NCBI RefSeq assembly: GCF_002290085.1
Contig: NZ_CP023173.1
Location: 770,501 to 834,500, forward strand
Length of the DNA stretch: 64,000 nucleotides
Source of the DNA: Mesoplasma chauliocola
Lineage (GTDB): Bacteria; Bacillota_I; Bacilli_A; Mycoplasmatales; Mycoplasmataceae
Reading direction: 5' to 3'
In this document: piece by piece, positions 24,426-34,440 of the stretch
Numbering within the stretch: the stretch's first letter is position 1
Layout: the number at the start of each line of letters is the position of its first letter
Notes under the pieces: model-generated
Seen by the model: only the letters and a program-made list of their open reading frames with translations
Told to the model about the DNA's origin: nothing
The model's database searches: none
Program-made: the position numbers and the translations under genes

Positions 24426-25298
24426 CTATTTCTCCCTATTTGTAATTATTAAATTTCTTCAATTGCCAAAATGATCTTTATTAAATATTCAATTATATTT
24501 TAAACCTAATTTATCATTAAGTAATAGTTCTAAATTATTTTTTTGTTGCCACCCTATTTCAAGCACTACTATAAATGGTTGATCTACTTTAATTATTTTT
24601 TCAATATTTTTAATTATTTCTTCATAAAAATAAAGTCCATTATTTTTTGCGAATAAAGCTAAGTGAGGTTCATATTTCACGGTATCTCTATCAATGTTTG
24701 CATCATTTTTATCAATATATGGTGGGTTACAAGTTAAAATATTAAATTTTTGCTCTTTATTTAAAAAAACATTCATAAAATTGCTTCTTACTATTTCAAC
24801 TTTATCTAGTATTTTATTTTCAATTATATTTTTATTAGCAACTTTTAAAGCAAACCTAGAAATGTCAGATAAAACTACTTTTTCAATATTATTGGAATTT
24901 TCTAAATACAAGGATATTCCTACACATCCTGACCCTGTACATAAATCCAAAACATCAAATTTCTTTTCTGGGTTATCTATTATAAATCCATTAACATAAT
25001 CGACTAATTGCTCTGTTTCTATTCTTGGAATTAAAGTTCTATTGTTAGTTAAAAATTTGTGACTTCTAAATATTTTGTAGCCTAAAATATAAGCTAAAGG
25101 TTTCCCTTTAGCTACTTTTTTTGAAATTTTAAATATTTTATTTAATTCTTTGGTTGATAATTCATATTCTGGAATAAAAGGAATTTCAGAATATTCTCTT
25201 TTAATAACAAAAGAAATAATTTCATTTATATCAGATTTTCCTAGTTTAGAATTTTCTAATAAAATTTGAGTCACCTTTATAATACTATTATTTTTCAT
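24426..25298 (-). CDS. prmC: Release factor glutamine methyltransferase PrmC (HemK)
   Basis: Methylates the glutamine of the GGQ motif of release factor 1. 290 residues. The SAM-binding motif I is [15 protein letters not shown] and the catalytic NPPY motif is in [11 protein letters not shown]. The N-terminal helical substrate domain has [14 protein letters not shown]. The ATG at 25298 overlaps the last codons of prfA, its substrate's gene, which settles the start. Two TGA-coded Trp codons extend the C-terminus beyond 24489. Confidence 0.95.
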
Positions 25299-26382
25299 TT
25301 TCCTGAATTTGAGCTTCGACTTTTTGGCGTTGTTCATCATTCATTAGTGCAGTTATAAAATCATCAATTTTTCCTTCCATAACTTGATCTAGTTTGTTTA
25401 ATGTTAAACCAACTCTATGATCAGTTACACGGTTTTGAGGATAGTTGTAGGTTCTAATTTTTTCACTTCTTGCACCTGTTCCAACAGCATTTTTACGGTT
25501 TGCATCAGCTTCTGCTTGTTGCTTCTCTAGTTCTGCCTCATAAACTCTTGCTCTTAGCATTGTCATAGCTATATCTTTGTTATCATGCTGGCTTCTTCCA
25601 TCTTGAGATGCAGCAACAATACCAGTAGGAATATGTGTAATACGAACAGCTGAGTCAGTAGTATTAACATGTTGACCACCAGCTCCTGAAGAGCGATAAG
25701 TATCAATTCTTAAATCACTGTTTTTAATTTCGATTTCAACATCGCTCATTTCTGGTAAAACTGCCACCGTTGATGTTGATGTTTGAATTCTTCCCTTTGC
25801 TTCTGTTTTTGGAACCCTTTGCACACGGTGTGCTCCAGATTCAAATTTTAATTTTGAATAAACTCTATCACCTTTAACCATAAATGAAACTTGTGAAAAA
25901 CCTCCAGCTTCTGAAGAACTAGCATCCATCATTGTTATTTTTCAGTTTTGTGTTTCTGCATATAATTTGTACATTCTCAAAAGATCACCTGCAAAAATAT
26001 TTGCTTCATCTCCACCAGCAGCTCCACGAATTTCTACAATAACGTTTTTATCATCATTTGGATCTTTTGGTAATAACATTTCTTCAATTATTTTTATTAT
26101 AGACTCTGCAGCTTCTTCATTTTCAGATAACTCCATTTTTGCCAACTCAATCATTTCTGTGTCTTTTTCATTACCCAATATTTCTTTCGCATCAGAAATT
26201 GCTTGAATTACATTTTTGTATTCTTGAAACTTTTGAACAACATCAATTAAATTTGCTCTTTCTTTATTAAGTTCCATCATTTTTTTAACATCATTCAAAA
26301 TATCTTCAGACTGCAAATCTTTGTCTATTTGTTCAACTCTTTTTTGCATTGTTTCCAATGCTTCATACGTTTTTGGATTCAT
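25288..26382 (-). CDS. prfA: Peptide chain release factor 1
   Basis: Recognises UAA and UAG stops and triggers peptide release. 364 residues. The GGQ loop is [20 protein letters not shown], and the region [20 protein letters not shown] follows. With TGA reassigned to Trp, release factor 2 is not needed, which fits the single factor seen here. The TGA codon at 25939-25941 supplies a Trp in the [13 protein letters not shown] segment. The gene overlaps prmC and follows tdk by 3 nt. Confidence 0.97.
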
Positions 26383-26385
26383 ATA

Positions 26386-26997
26386 TTACCCCTTTTCTAT
26401 TTGATAACAATTTCTACATCTTGCTTCATAACTATCGTTACCATCAACTAAGATTAATGGTGAATTTCAGTCAGCTGGCTTACCATCAATTATTCTTTGT
26501 GTTCTATTCGCAAAATTACCACATTTTTGACAAATTGCTGTAAGTTTATCAACCATTTCAGCTAAAGGTAAAATTCGATCAACATTTTTAAATGGCTGAC
26601 TTCTAAAGTCTTTATCTAAACCAGTTACAATTACTATCATTCCTCTATCAGCTAACTCTTCAATATAATCAACAATTTCTTCATCAAAAAATTGAATTTC
26701 ATCAATTCCAACAACATCAACTTTTTGAGAGTTTATTACTTTTTCTAAATAATCTCTTAATTCACTTGTTGAATTAACTGGAATTGAAGGTAGTAGTGTT
26801 CCTGCATGTGATGCTACTTCATTAACTGCATATCTTGTATCAATAACAGGTTTAAAAGCTATAACATTTCTTTTTGCAAATGCGTGTCTGCGTAATCTTT
26901 TTATAAATTCTTCTGTTTTACCAGCAAACATGCACCCAGTAATTAACTCAACCCAACCCAACTGTTTTTCTTGAATTGTGTCTCTATTTGGAATCAT
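26386..26997 (-). CDS. tdk: Thymidine kinase
   Basis: Phosphorylates thymidine (and deoxyuridine) with ATP in nucleoside salvage. 203 residues, type II family. P-loop GCMFAGKTEEFIKR, the DEIQFFDEEI block (Walker B-like), VTGLDKDFRSQPF for the lasso region, and four zinc cysteines in CQKCGNF and CRNCYQ. The final 20 residues lie behind a TGA-coded Trp (PADWNSPLIL). It uses thymidine brought in by the nucleoside transporter encoded near 60 kb. Confidence 0.96.
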
Positions 26998-26999
26998 GA

Positions 27000-27944
27000 T
27001 TATTTAGTTTCCTTTATAATAACTGAATCTAAATCTTTAACCAATTTTGAAATGTCTTTTAATGTTTTTAATTTACATCCACTAGCAAGTTTGTGCCCAC
27101 CACCATTATATTTATTAGCAATTTTATCAATTTCAAAATTTCTACTTCTGATTGAAACCTTAATTTCATCATCCAATTCAATAACTAAAACTCATATTTT
27201 AATTTCATCAATCCCACTCATTGTTCCTAATGCTGATTTAATTTCATCATATGAATAATCTCATGGTTTTTGGTCCTCTTTTGTAATGATTATATGACCT
27301 ACACCATTTTTTGATAGTTGCAGTTTTGAAAACGCAAAGTTTGCATATTTTTTTCTTTTTAAATCTGAAACAAATAAAGAGTCATGGACAGCTTTTAAAT
27401 TAGCGCCATTTTCTAATAATATTTTTGCTGCATTAAATGTTTTATAACTTGTATTTGGAAATAAAAATCTTCCACTGTCTGTAACTAAACCTTTGTATAA
27501 ATTTGAAGCTGCATTAACATTTCATTTTAGTTTCATTGCTTCAGCTCACAAAGTTATTACTTCTGTACACGCCATTGCTGTTTCTTTAACTATTTCATTT
27601 TTTGCATATGGATCAATATTAACATGATGGTCAATTTTAAATGTTTCTTCTGCTAATTCATATCTATCAAAATCTAAACGTGCTTGAGTCGCTGTATCAA
27701 CTGTAATAACTAAAGCAGATTTAATAAATTCATCAGATAAGTTTTCAGATAAAAAATCACGATTATCGTCTAATCTATCACCAGGAACAACAATTTTTTT
27801 GTTTTTGAAATTTTCAGCAATTAGGTAGGCTAAACCCATAGAACTACCTTGAGCATCTCAATCAGGTCTAATGTGTTTTAAAATTATTATGTTTTTATTT
27901 TGTTTTATTTTTTTAATTAATAGTTTGTAATTTGTATCTTTCAT
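27000..27944 (-). CDS. DHH/DHHA1 phosphoesterase (nanoRNase/pAp phosphatase type)
   Basis: Predicted Mn-dependent phosphodiesterase or phosphatase acting on short oligonucleotides or pAp (NrnA/MgpA group). 314 residues. Metal motifs: LKHIRPDWDAQGSSMGLA (the DHxxPDxDA block in variant form), VITVDTA and FKIDHHVNID (the DHH motif). The C-terminal DHHA1 domain ends with NKYNGGGHKLASGCK, the GGGH substrate-binding motif. The tdk start lies 2 nt after its stop. Nucleotide-salvage neighbours fit a role in recycling short RNA or pAp. Confidence 0.92.
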
Positions 27945-27955
27945 ATTTTCTCCTT

Positions 27956-29833
27956 TTATATTACAGATGATATAGAACGTTCTTCAAAATAAAGAACTGT
28001 TTCAGTTTCTCTTTCAAAATTTTTATCTTTTGAATAGAAATATATTTTTGTTTTATTTCTTGTTATAGCAAAATGCATATTTTTATCATGATATTTGTTT
28101 GACTTAATAATTTTAACATTTATTGGTACTGAATTATTTTCAATGAATTCTGTAGATACTTCTAATGGATTTATAAATATAAAACCTGAATCATTAAATT
28201 TTTTTGTGTTTACATTTCATAATCTATTTTCAATGTCTATTAAATTTTCAGTTTCTTTATAAAAAGCAAAAACATTTGACTCCCCCAATTCATTTTTGCA
28301 AATTTTAACAAGATTTTTTTCAAAAAATTCTTTAGTTGATGTTTTTATCAATTCTTCATTTTTTAATCAATAAATTTTATTGTTCTTATTTAAATCATTA
28401 ATTGTAAATGTTTTTGAGTGAAGAACAATAAATGAAATATCTGGATAAAATTTGTTGATTTTTTTAATTGTTTCAAACAGCATTTCATAATCTTTACTAG
28501 TTAGTAAATGTAAGAAATCCGAAATAAAGATATTCTTTTTACCTAAATTTATGGCTTTTAAAATTTTAACATAAATCATATTTAAAGAAGAAAGCTTAAA
28601 ACTTCCTTTTAAGAATCATTCAAAATTTATGTCCAAATTCTTAAAGTTATTTTCCATTCATTGCTCAGCTTGTTTAACAACCGGAACAATTTGTTTTTTA
28701 TAATGTTTTCTAAGTGATAAAAATTCATTTTTATTACCATATTTAATTTCACCAGTAAGAATTAATTTATGATAATCATGAACATTTGAAACTACATATT
28801 TTTTAAGTAACTCTGTTTCTGATTTAATAAAGCTAAACAAAAATTTTTTTTCAGTTTGATTTTGATCTTTAAATTTATCTCTAATAATTTTTTTTCAGTT
28901 ACTTAGTTCTGAATAAATATCTTGTTGCACTTCTTTAGAAACAGAATAATTTTTATAAAATTTATCTAACTCAAATTTAAATTGAGAAGTAATTGTTCTT
29001 TTTCTAAAAATTAAAATAAGCTTTTCTAGCCTTAATTTATTAAGTCTAATATTTAAGAACTTTAATTGTTTTTCAACAATAAATTTTGTTTGCTTATATT
29101 CAAACAAACCTTTTCTTTTTCTTAACAATTTATTATTCGATTTTTTTGTATTGTATTCACAAGTACATGAGTCTCTTAACTCATTAATTACTTCAATGCT
29201 ATCATATAAGACTTGAATGAATTTAAATTCCATCCTATTTAAAAATAGTTCCTTTTCAATATCATGAACAGCTTTTGATAAAACTTTTACTTGAGGTGAA
29301 AATTCTGAAAATAACTTTTCTGGCATTGACTCATTTAATTTTACTAAATTTTCATCTAATCCTGCTAAAATTTTTTCATGCGATCCATTTAAAAAATCAA
29401 CAAATTTATTAATTGCTTCGTCTATATCTCTTCTCAACTTTAAATCTGATAGATCATTTTTTGAGTCTAATAATGACAAATAATCATATCTTTTTTCTGC
29501 ATACTTAATTCTTGCTCTTCTTAAAAATTGAAGATCTGATAGAAGTGACAAAGCAAGAATTCATTTAGTTGGAATTAAACGTTCAAATCAACTATCTGTT
29601 TTAATATACTCAGTGTGCAATTTAATAAAGTTCTTATTAATAACATCTTCATTATCAACTTGATATCTCCCTGTCTTATTTTTTTGCTTACCCAAAATCA
29701 ATTGCTTAAACGATTTATGATTTTCATAATCTAAATAAATATTTGTTACTTTCCCAGACTTAGACTCAAAATTAACTTTTTTAATTTTTTCCTTATTATT
29801 TAAGGGAATAAAATCTTCTATTTTATACGACAT
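27956..29833 (-). CDS. ABC-ATPase-like protein lacking a P-loop, with a large central insertion
   Basis: 625 residues. Both ends look like halves of an ABC ATPase. Residues about 20-75 (FESKSGKVTNIYLDYENHKS, FKQLILG, KTGRYQVDNEDV) align with the strand-Walker A-helix segment, but GxxGxGKST is replaced by DYENHKSF. Near residues 455-560, FKLSSLN stands where LSGGQ would be, KKNIFISDFLHLL where Walker B would be, and FIVLHS where the H-loop His would be. Between them are about 350 residues of basic helical sequence that might form a coiled coil. ATP hydrolysis is unlikely. The start at 29833 follows AAAGGGG. It heads a run of tightly spaced genes down to 21.8 kb. Family reading is my own pattern comparison, so moderate confidence. 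Confidence 0.55.
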
Positions 29834-29916
29834 TATTTTCCCCTTTCTAAAAAGCAAAACATTTATTATATTTTAAATCATTTGCTTCTTTAAGTGAACA
29901 AAAAAGCCAAAATAAA

Positions 29917-29932
29917 AGACCGCTAACGGTCT
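29917..29932 (-). terminator. rpmE terminator
   Basis: AGACCG (29917-29922), loop CTAA, CGGTCT (29927-29932). On the minus strand it is followed by TTTATTTTGG. It lies directly after the L31 stop and before the start of the P-loop-less ABC-like gene. Confidence 0.8.
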
Positions 29933-29936
29933 CTTA

Positions 29937-30215
29937 TTATTTAGTTTCTTTATTTTTTGATTTTTGATCTTCAGAATTTTTTTGAGCAGTTGCATTAATT
30001 GCTTCTTTTCTTGCAAATTTTGATTTAAATTGTTCAACACGACCTGTTGTGTTTGCAAAGTTTTGCGCACCTGAGTAGAATGGGTGACAATTTGAACAAA
30101 CGTCAATTCTCATTTCTTCTCTTTTTGTAGTTCCACAAACGAATTCATTAGCACATGTTGTACAAACAAATTTTGCTTCCTCGAAGTATTTTGGTTGAAT
30201 ATCTTTTTTTGGCAT
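29937..30215 (-). CDS. rpmE: 50S ribosomal protein L31
   Basis: Zinc-binding (C+) form of L31. 92 residues. The start MPKKDIQPKYFEEAKFVC follows AAAGGAG; the ATG 18 nt further up has no such site. Zinc cysteines are FVCTTCANEF and DVCSNCHPFYSG. The C-terminus has an extra lysine/asparagine-rich tail (AQKNSEDQKSKNKETK) beyond the usual length of about 70. Confidence 0.96.
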   Translation of the reverse strand: MPKKDIQPKYFEEAKFVCTTCANEFVCGTTKREEMRIDVCSNCHPFYSGAQNFANTTGRVEQFKSKFARKEAINATAQKNSEDQKSKNKETK

Positions 30216-30303
30216 AGATGTATCTCCTTTCACACTATGTTTTCATATAGATACTTTTTCAGTACCTAAAAATTATATAACATTTTTATAAAAAAGAACA
30301 AAT

Positions 30304-30322
30304 AAAAAACCGCTTTCGCGAT
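30304..30322 (-). terminator. Candidate fba terminator
   Basis: On the minus strand CGC, GAAA, GCG followed by GTTTTTTATT. The stem is short, but the T-run is good and it lies 20 nt past the fba stop. Confidence 0.5.
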
Positions 30323-30341
30323 TTTCAATTAAAATCTTAAA

Positions 30342-31229
30342 TTAAGCTTTTCCTTTACATCCGAATCATTCTGTTAATTCATTAAATGTTTCTTTTAATG
30401 CTTGGTAACCAGGATTTAATAATTTTCTTGGATCAAATCCTTTTGTTTTGTCATCTAAGTCTTTTCCAGCTTCGATGTATTTTCTTGTAGCATCTCTAAA
30501 TGCTAATTGTAATTCTGTGTTAACATTAATTTTTGAAATTCCCATTGAAATAGCTTTTTCAACTTGATCTTGAGGAATTCCACTTCCACCATGCAATACC
30601 ATTGGCATTTTACATGATGCTTGCAAATCTTGTAAAGTATCGAATGATAAACCTGTTCATCATTCTGGGTATTTTCCATGAATGTTTCCGATTCCAGCAG
30701 CTAACATTGAAATTCCAGTTTTTGAAATTTCTGCTGCTTGAGTTGGGTCTCCTAATTCACCGTTTCCAACAACACCATCTTCTTCTCCACCAATTGAACC
30801 AATTTCAGCTTCAACTGAAATTTCATGTTCATTTGCAAAAATTAATAATTCTTTAGTTTTTGCTAAGTTTTCTTCGTATGGTAGATGTGATCCATCAAAC
30901 ATAACTGATGAGTAACCAGCTAAAATACATTTTTTAGCCATTTCAATTGATTGTCCATGGTCTAAGTGTAATGCAACTGGAACAGTAATGTTTAATTCTT
31001 CTAATAATCCGTTAACCATTCCCACAACAGTGATTGGTCCACCCATATATTTAATTGCACCTTCACTTGTTCCTAAAATAACTGGTGTATTTGAAGCTTG
31101 TGCTGCTTCTAAAATTGCTTTAGTTCATTCTAAGTTGTTAATGTTAAAGTGACCGATTGCATATTTGTTTTCGTGTGCTGCTTTAACCATAGCTGTAGCA
31201 TTAACTAATTTTTCATGATATAGTCTCAT
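30342..31229 (-). CDS. fba: Fructose-bisphosphate aldolase, class II
   Basis: Zinc-dependent cleavage of fructose 1,6-bisphosphate in glycolysis. 295 residues. Zinc/active-site motifs are ALHLDHGQS, SVEAEIGSIGGEEDGV, HGKYPE and VLHGGSGIP, followed by KINVNTELQLAF. Tandem TGA codons in KYPEWWTGLS are Trp. A monocistronic gene by position, with its own terminator. It processes the product of the fructose-type PTS and of mannose 6-phosphate entering through ManA. Confidence 0.97.
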
Positions 31230-31301
31230 TTATTTATCCTCTTTCTTTTATACTTCTATAAAATTATACAACTTTATAACTTTTAAGAAAATAATTTTAA
31301 A

Positions 31302-32177
31302 TTATCTTTTAGCAGTTCATTTAAATGTAAATGTGGTTAAAGTAAATAATGCTGTTAAAATACCCAATGAACCAACAATTGGTTGTCATGAGGCAGTAAA
31401 ACTATTTACAGCTCCTTGGAAAGTGGCTGCTTGAGTTGGAATGATTCATTGATCATTGGGTAATATTTCTGTTCAACCAGTTTGACTAAATGAATACATG
31501 TATAAGAAAACTGGGTATTTGTGTGGAATAAAATAAGTAAAAATTACCATTCCTTCACTTTTAAATAAAGATTGTGTTGGAAGCATTATCCCTGATAAAA
31601 ATATACTGAAAAAATATACCATCATTACTACACCTTGAATTGAACCAGATGAATTTGCAATACCTCCGAACAATGTTGCTAATGCAATTGATGTTGCACA
31701 AATTAAAATTATTGATAAAAATAAATATCCTATTTTTATTGAGTTAAAACTTGATATAAAAGTGTTTTCACTTCCTGTTCCAAGCGTTGCAATGCTTAAT
31801 ATTGTGTTAAAAGATAAAACAACTAAATAAAAGAATATTCCTGCTAAAAGGTAAACTAGTCAAATAGAAGCAATAAACATACTCTTTTTAACCCCTGTTA
31901 TGTCTATTCTTTTTAAAAATACAGAGTTTTTTCATTCGACAATTGCTGGAGTTAATGAAGTTAAAACTGTCAAACATGGAAGAAGCGCATAATTAAATAG
32001 TGTTTTCCCTTCTTTTCCAAAAATGAAAAAAAACATTACAGAAAAAAATATAGGGACAACAAGCATAAATATAATGCTTCTTGGTTCTTTGGTAAATGAC
32101 TTGTAAACAAGCGATGTTAAATTTTTAAAAATGCTTGTTTGTTTTTTTATGTCAAAACTTTTTAAACTTGCTTTCAT
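31302..32177 (-). CDS. ABC-2 type exporter permease
   Basis: 291 residues with six membrane helices. The first cluster includes SIIFMLVVPIFFSVMFFFIF and the later one MVYFFSIFLSGIMLPTQSLF, the latter matching the ABC-2 permease signature around the fifth helix. The ATG overlaps the stop of the ATPase gene (TAATG), so the two subunits are coupled. Exported substrate unknown. Members of this family handle drugs, peptides or lipids. Several TGA-coded Trp codons, including the W of AKW near the C-terminus. Confidence 0.85.
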
Positions 32178-32881
32178 TATTTTAGTTCTCCTTTAAAAAA
32201 TAAATTCATTAAATCTCTGACTGATCCATATTTAGAAATAACAGCACTGATTTTTTTATCAAAGAATATATTTCCTTCATGAATAATAACTATTCTGTCA
32301 CACAAAATTTCAACTTCCTCTGGGTGATGTGAAACCAATAACAATGTTTGCTTATTTTGTTTTACGTTATCTCTAAAGAAATCAGTAATTTTATATTGCA
32401 GTTCCATATCAAGACCTGTTGTTAATTCATCTAAAATAACAATTTTTGGGTTGTTCATAACAGAGATCATTGCATTAAATCTCTGCTTTTGACCCCCTGA
32501 CAATTTTTTTAAAGGTGTTTTAATAAACTCTTTTATATCAAAAACGTCTGAAATAATTGCCTCTCATTCTTTTGTAAATTTTGGATAAATACTTTTGTAA
32601 AAAGTTAACATATCACTTGGTGTTATTCCCGCTGGTCAATCACCTGTTTGAAGTTGAATTCCAATTTCAGCTTTGATATTTTCATCCAAATTAATTTTGA
32701 TTGTACCTTTATCTGGTTTATTAAATTGTGCAATCATTTCAACTAATGTAGTTTTACCACAACCATTAGCTCCCATAATTGCAATTCTTTCACCTTCTTT
32801 TATATCAAGGTTAAAATCTTTTAATACAACTTTATTTTTAAATGACTTACTTAAATTTTTAATTTCAATTATATTTTTCAT
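32177..32881 (-). CDS. ABC exporter ATP-binding protein
   Basis: 234 residues. Walker A MGANGCGKTTLVEM, signature LSGGQKQRFNAM, Walker B IVILDELTTGLDM, H-loop LLVSHHPEEVEIL. The Q-loop is in IGIQLQTGDW. Partner of the ABC-2 permease directly downstream. Divergently oriented to the acetyltransferase at 32988, with a 106-nt AT-rich region between that must hold both promoters. Confidence 0.93.
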
Positions 32882-32987
32882 GTTTTCTCCTTTTCATATA
32901 AATCTAATAATAGCACTAAAAGAAAAATAATAAAATGCAAATAATATTAAAGGTATATAATATTTTTAATTAGATTGGGGGGTTAAT

Positions 32988-33500
32988 ATGGAGATAAAAA
33001 TTATTAAACCAAGCTTAAAAAATAAGAATGCAATTTTAAAAGCATTAAAAAATTTCATGCAATACCCTGAAGAAATAGAAGATAAAATTCAAGGTTCCTC
33101 AGATATTCTTTCATTTCAAACAGTCGAAGAGTGAATTGACTTTGTTAAAGAAGGAGTTGGGTTCCCAGGCTGAATGCCTTTTAAACAGTATATTGCGATT
33201 AACAACCAAAACGAAGTTATAGGTTTTATTAATTTAAGGTTAGAATTAAATGAAAACTTATTAAATTTTGGTGGCCACATTGGTTATGGTGTAGCACCAC
33301 GCTATAGAAATATGGGATTAGCAACAGAAATGCTAGCACAAACATTAAAAATAGCTAAAAAAGAAGGTATTAAAGAAATACTAATAACTTGTTTAGATAC
33401 AAACCCTGCTTCAGAAAAAGTTATTTTAAAAAATGGCGGAGTATATGAAAATTCAATAGAAAATGAGAACAAAATTTTCAAAAGATTCTGAATAAAATAA
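32988..33500 (+). CDS. GNAT-family N-acetyltransferase
   Basis: 170 residues. The core contains IGFINLRLELNENL and GHIGYGVAPRYRNMGLATEM, the latter carrying the acetyl-CoA pyrophosphate loop RxxGxA, followed by EILITCLDTNPASEKVILKNGG, typical of the RimJ/YjaB-like substrate region. GGGGGG precedes the ATG. A TATAAT lies at 32956-32961, 26 nt ahead of the start. The acceptor (amino acid, peptide or protein N-terminus) cannot be read off. Lone plus-strand gene, convergent with manA. Confidence 0.88.
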
Positions 33501-33529
33501 AAAATCTCTTTCGAGATTTTTTATTTTTT
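33501..33529. terminator. Bidirectional terminator between the acetyltransferase and manA
   Basis: AAAATCTC (33501-33508), loop TTTC, GAGATTTT (33513-33520), then TTATTTTTTA on the plus side and a T-run on the minus side. The two convergent genes end on either flank. Confidence 0.85.
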
Positions 33530-34429
33530 AATTCAGTAAAAAATTATTTCAATTTCACCCTCTATTATAATTTCTGAAAAATTGCTTAAAATAATTGCTG
33601 ATTCACCTTTTTGAAATTTAACCCCTCCGATTGTTCCCTCGCCTTTAACAACAGTTAACTCAATTCAATATGAATCTTCATACTTTACAAAATTTGTATG
33701 CAAAGTTGATTTATAAACAAATATTGAAAAGAAATTTGAAGAAAAAACTCTTCCACTTGCATTTTTAACAACATTCAATTTATTATCAGGAAAAGTTAAA
33801 TTATCAATTGACTTTTCTATCTGCAATTCCCTTTTTTTTCCTTCTTCTAATCTGTCATAATCATAAAGTCTATAAGTGACATCACTTGATCTTTGAAGTT
33901 CAAAAACCTTTACATTTGCTGTTAAAGCATGAATTTTTCCAGATGGAACAAAAATGAAATCACCTTTATTAACTTTTATGGTTTTAAGCAATTTTTTTCA
34001 ATTATTATTTTCAACACATTCAATAAATTCTTCTTTATTTTGAGCAGAATGCCCGTAAATAATTTCACTATCTTTTGGGCAATCTAAAACAATTCATGAT
34101 TCGGGTTTTCCCAAGTCATTTTCATTTTTAATTGCATATTCATCATTTGGATGAACTTGAACGGATAAATTTTCAGTAGGGTTTATTACTTTTGAAAGTA
34201 ATGGAAACTTTTCATAGCTTTCTCTTCCAAAAAAATTTTTATTATTTTGAAAAAAATCTTTTAAAGTTATTTCTTCATCATCTAAAAAACTTAATCCGTT
34301 TGGATGAGCAGAAATAACTCAAGCCTCTCCAAATTTTTTATTGCTTGGGTTTTCATATCCCAAACTTTTTCAATCTTTTGAACCTCATATCTTTTCAGAA
34401 AAATGTGGCTTTATTTTTATTATTTTCAT
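33521..34429 (-). CDS. manA: Mannose-6-phosphate isomerase
   Basis: Interconverts mannose 6-phosphate and fructose 6-phosphate. 302 residues, the short Firmicutes class I form. Signature stretches are KPHFSEKIWGSKDWKSLGY, the zinc-binding VQVHPNDEYA, GKPESWIVLDC, and GDFIFVPSGKIHAL. It starts 11 nt after the PTS stop in the same direction, so the two are co-transcribed. The pairing suggests that the neighbouring permease, or another PTS of the cell, brings in mannose, although the permease itself looks fructose-like. Confidence 0.93.
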
Positions 34430-34440
34430 TTTAAATCTCT

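Noticed and set aside
24489-25340. Earlier start for prmC at 25340
   Set aside because: That start would read far back into prfA and add residues unlike the family. The ATG at 25298 overlaps the prfA stop as usual for this pair.
27956-29833. Set of separate small genes (four fragments under the standard code)
   Set aside because: All lie in one frame and are joined by TGA codons read as Trp. The single gene has one good ribosome-binding site.
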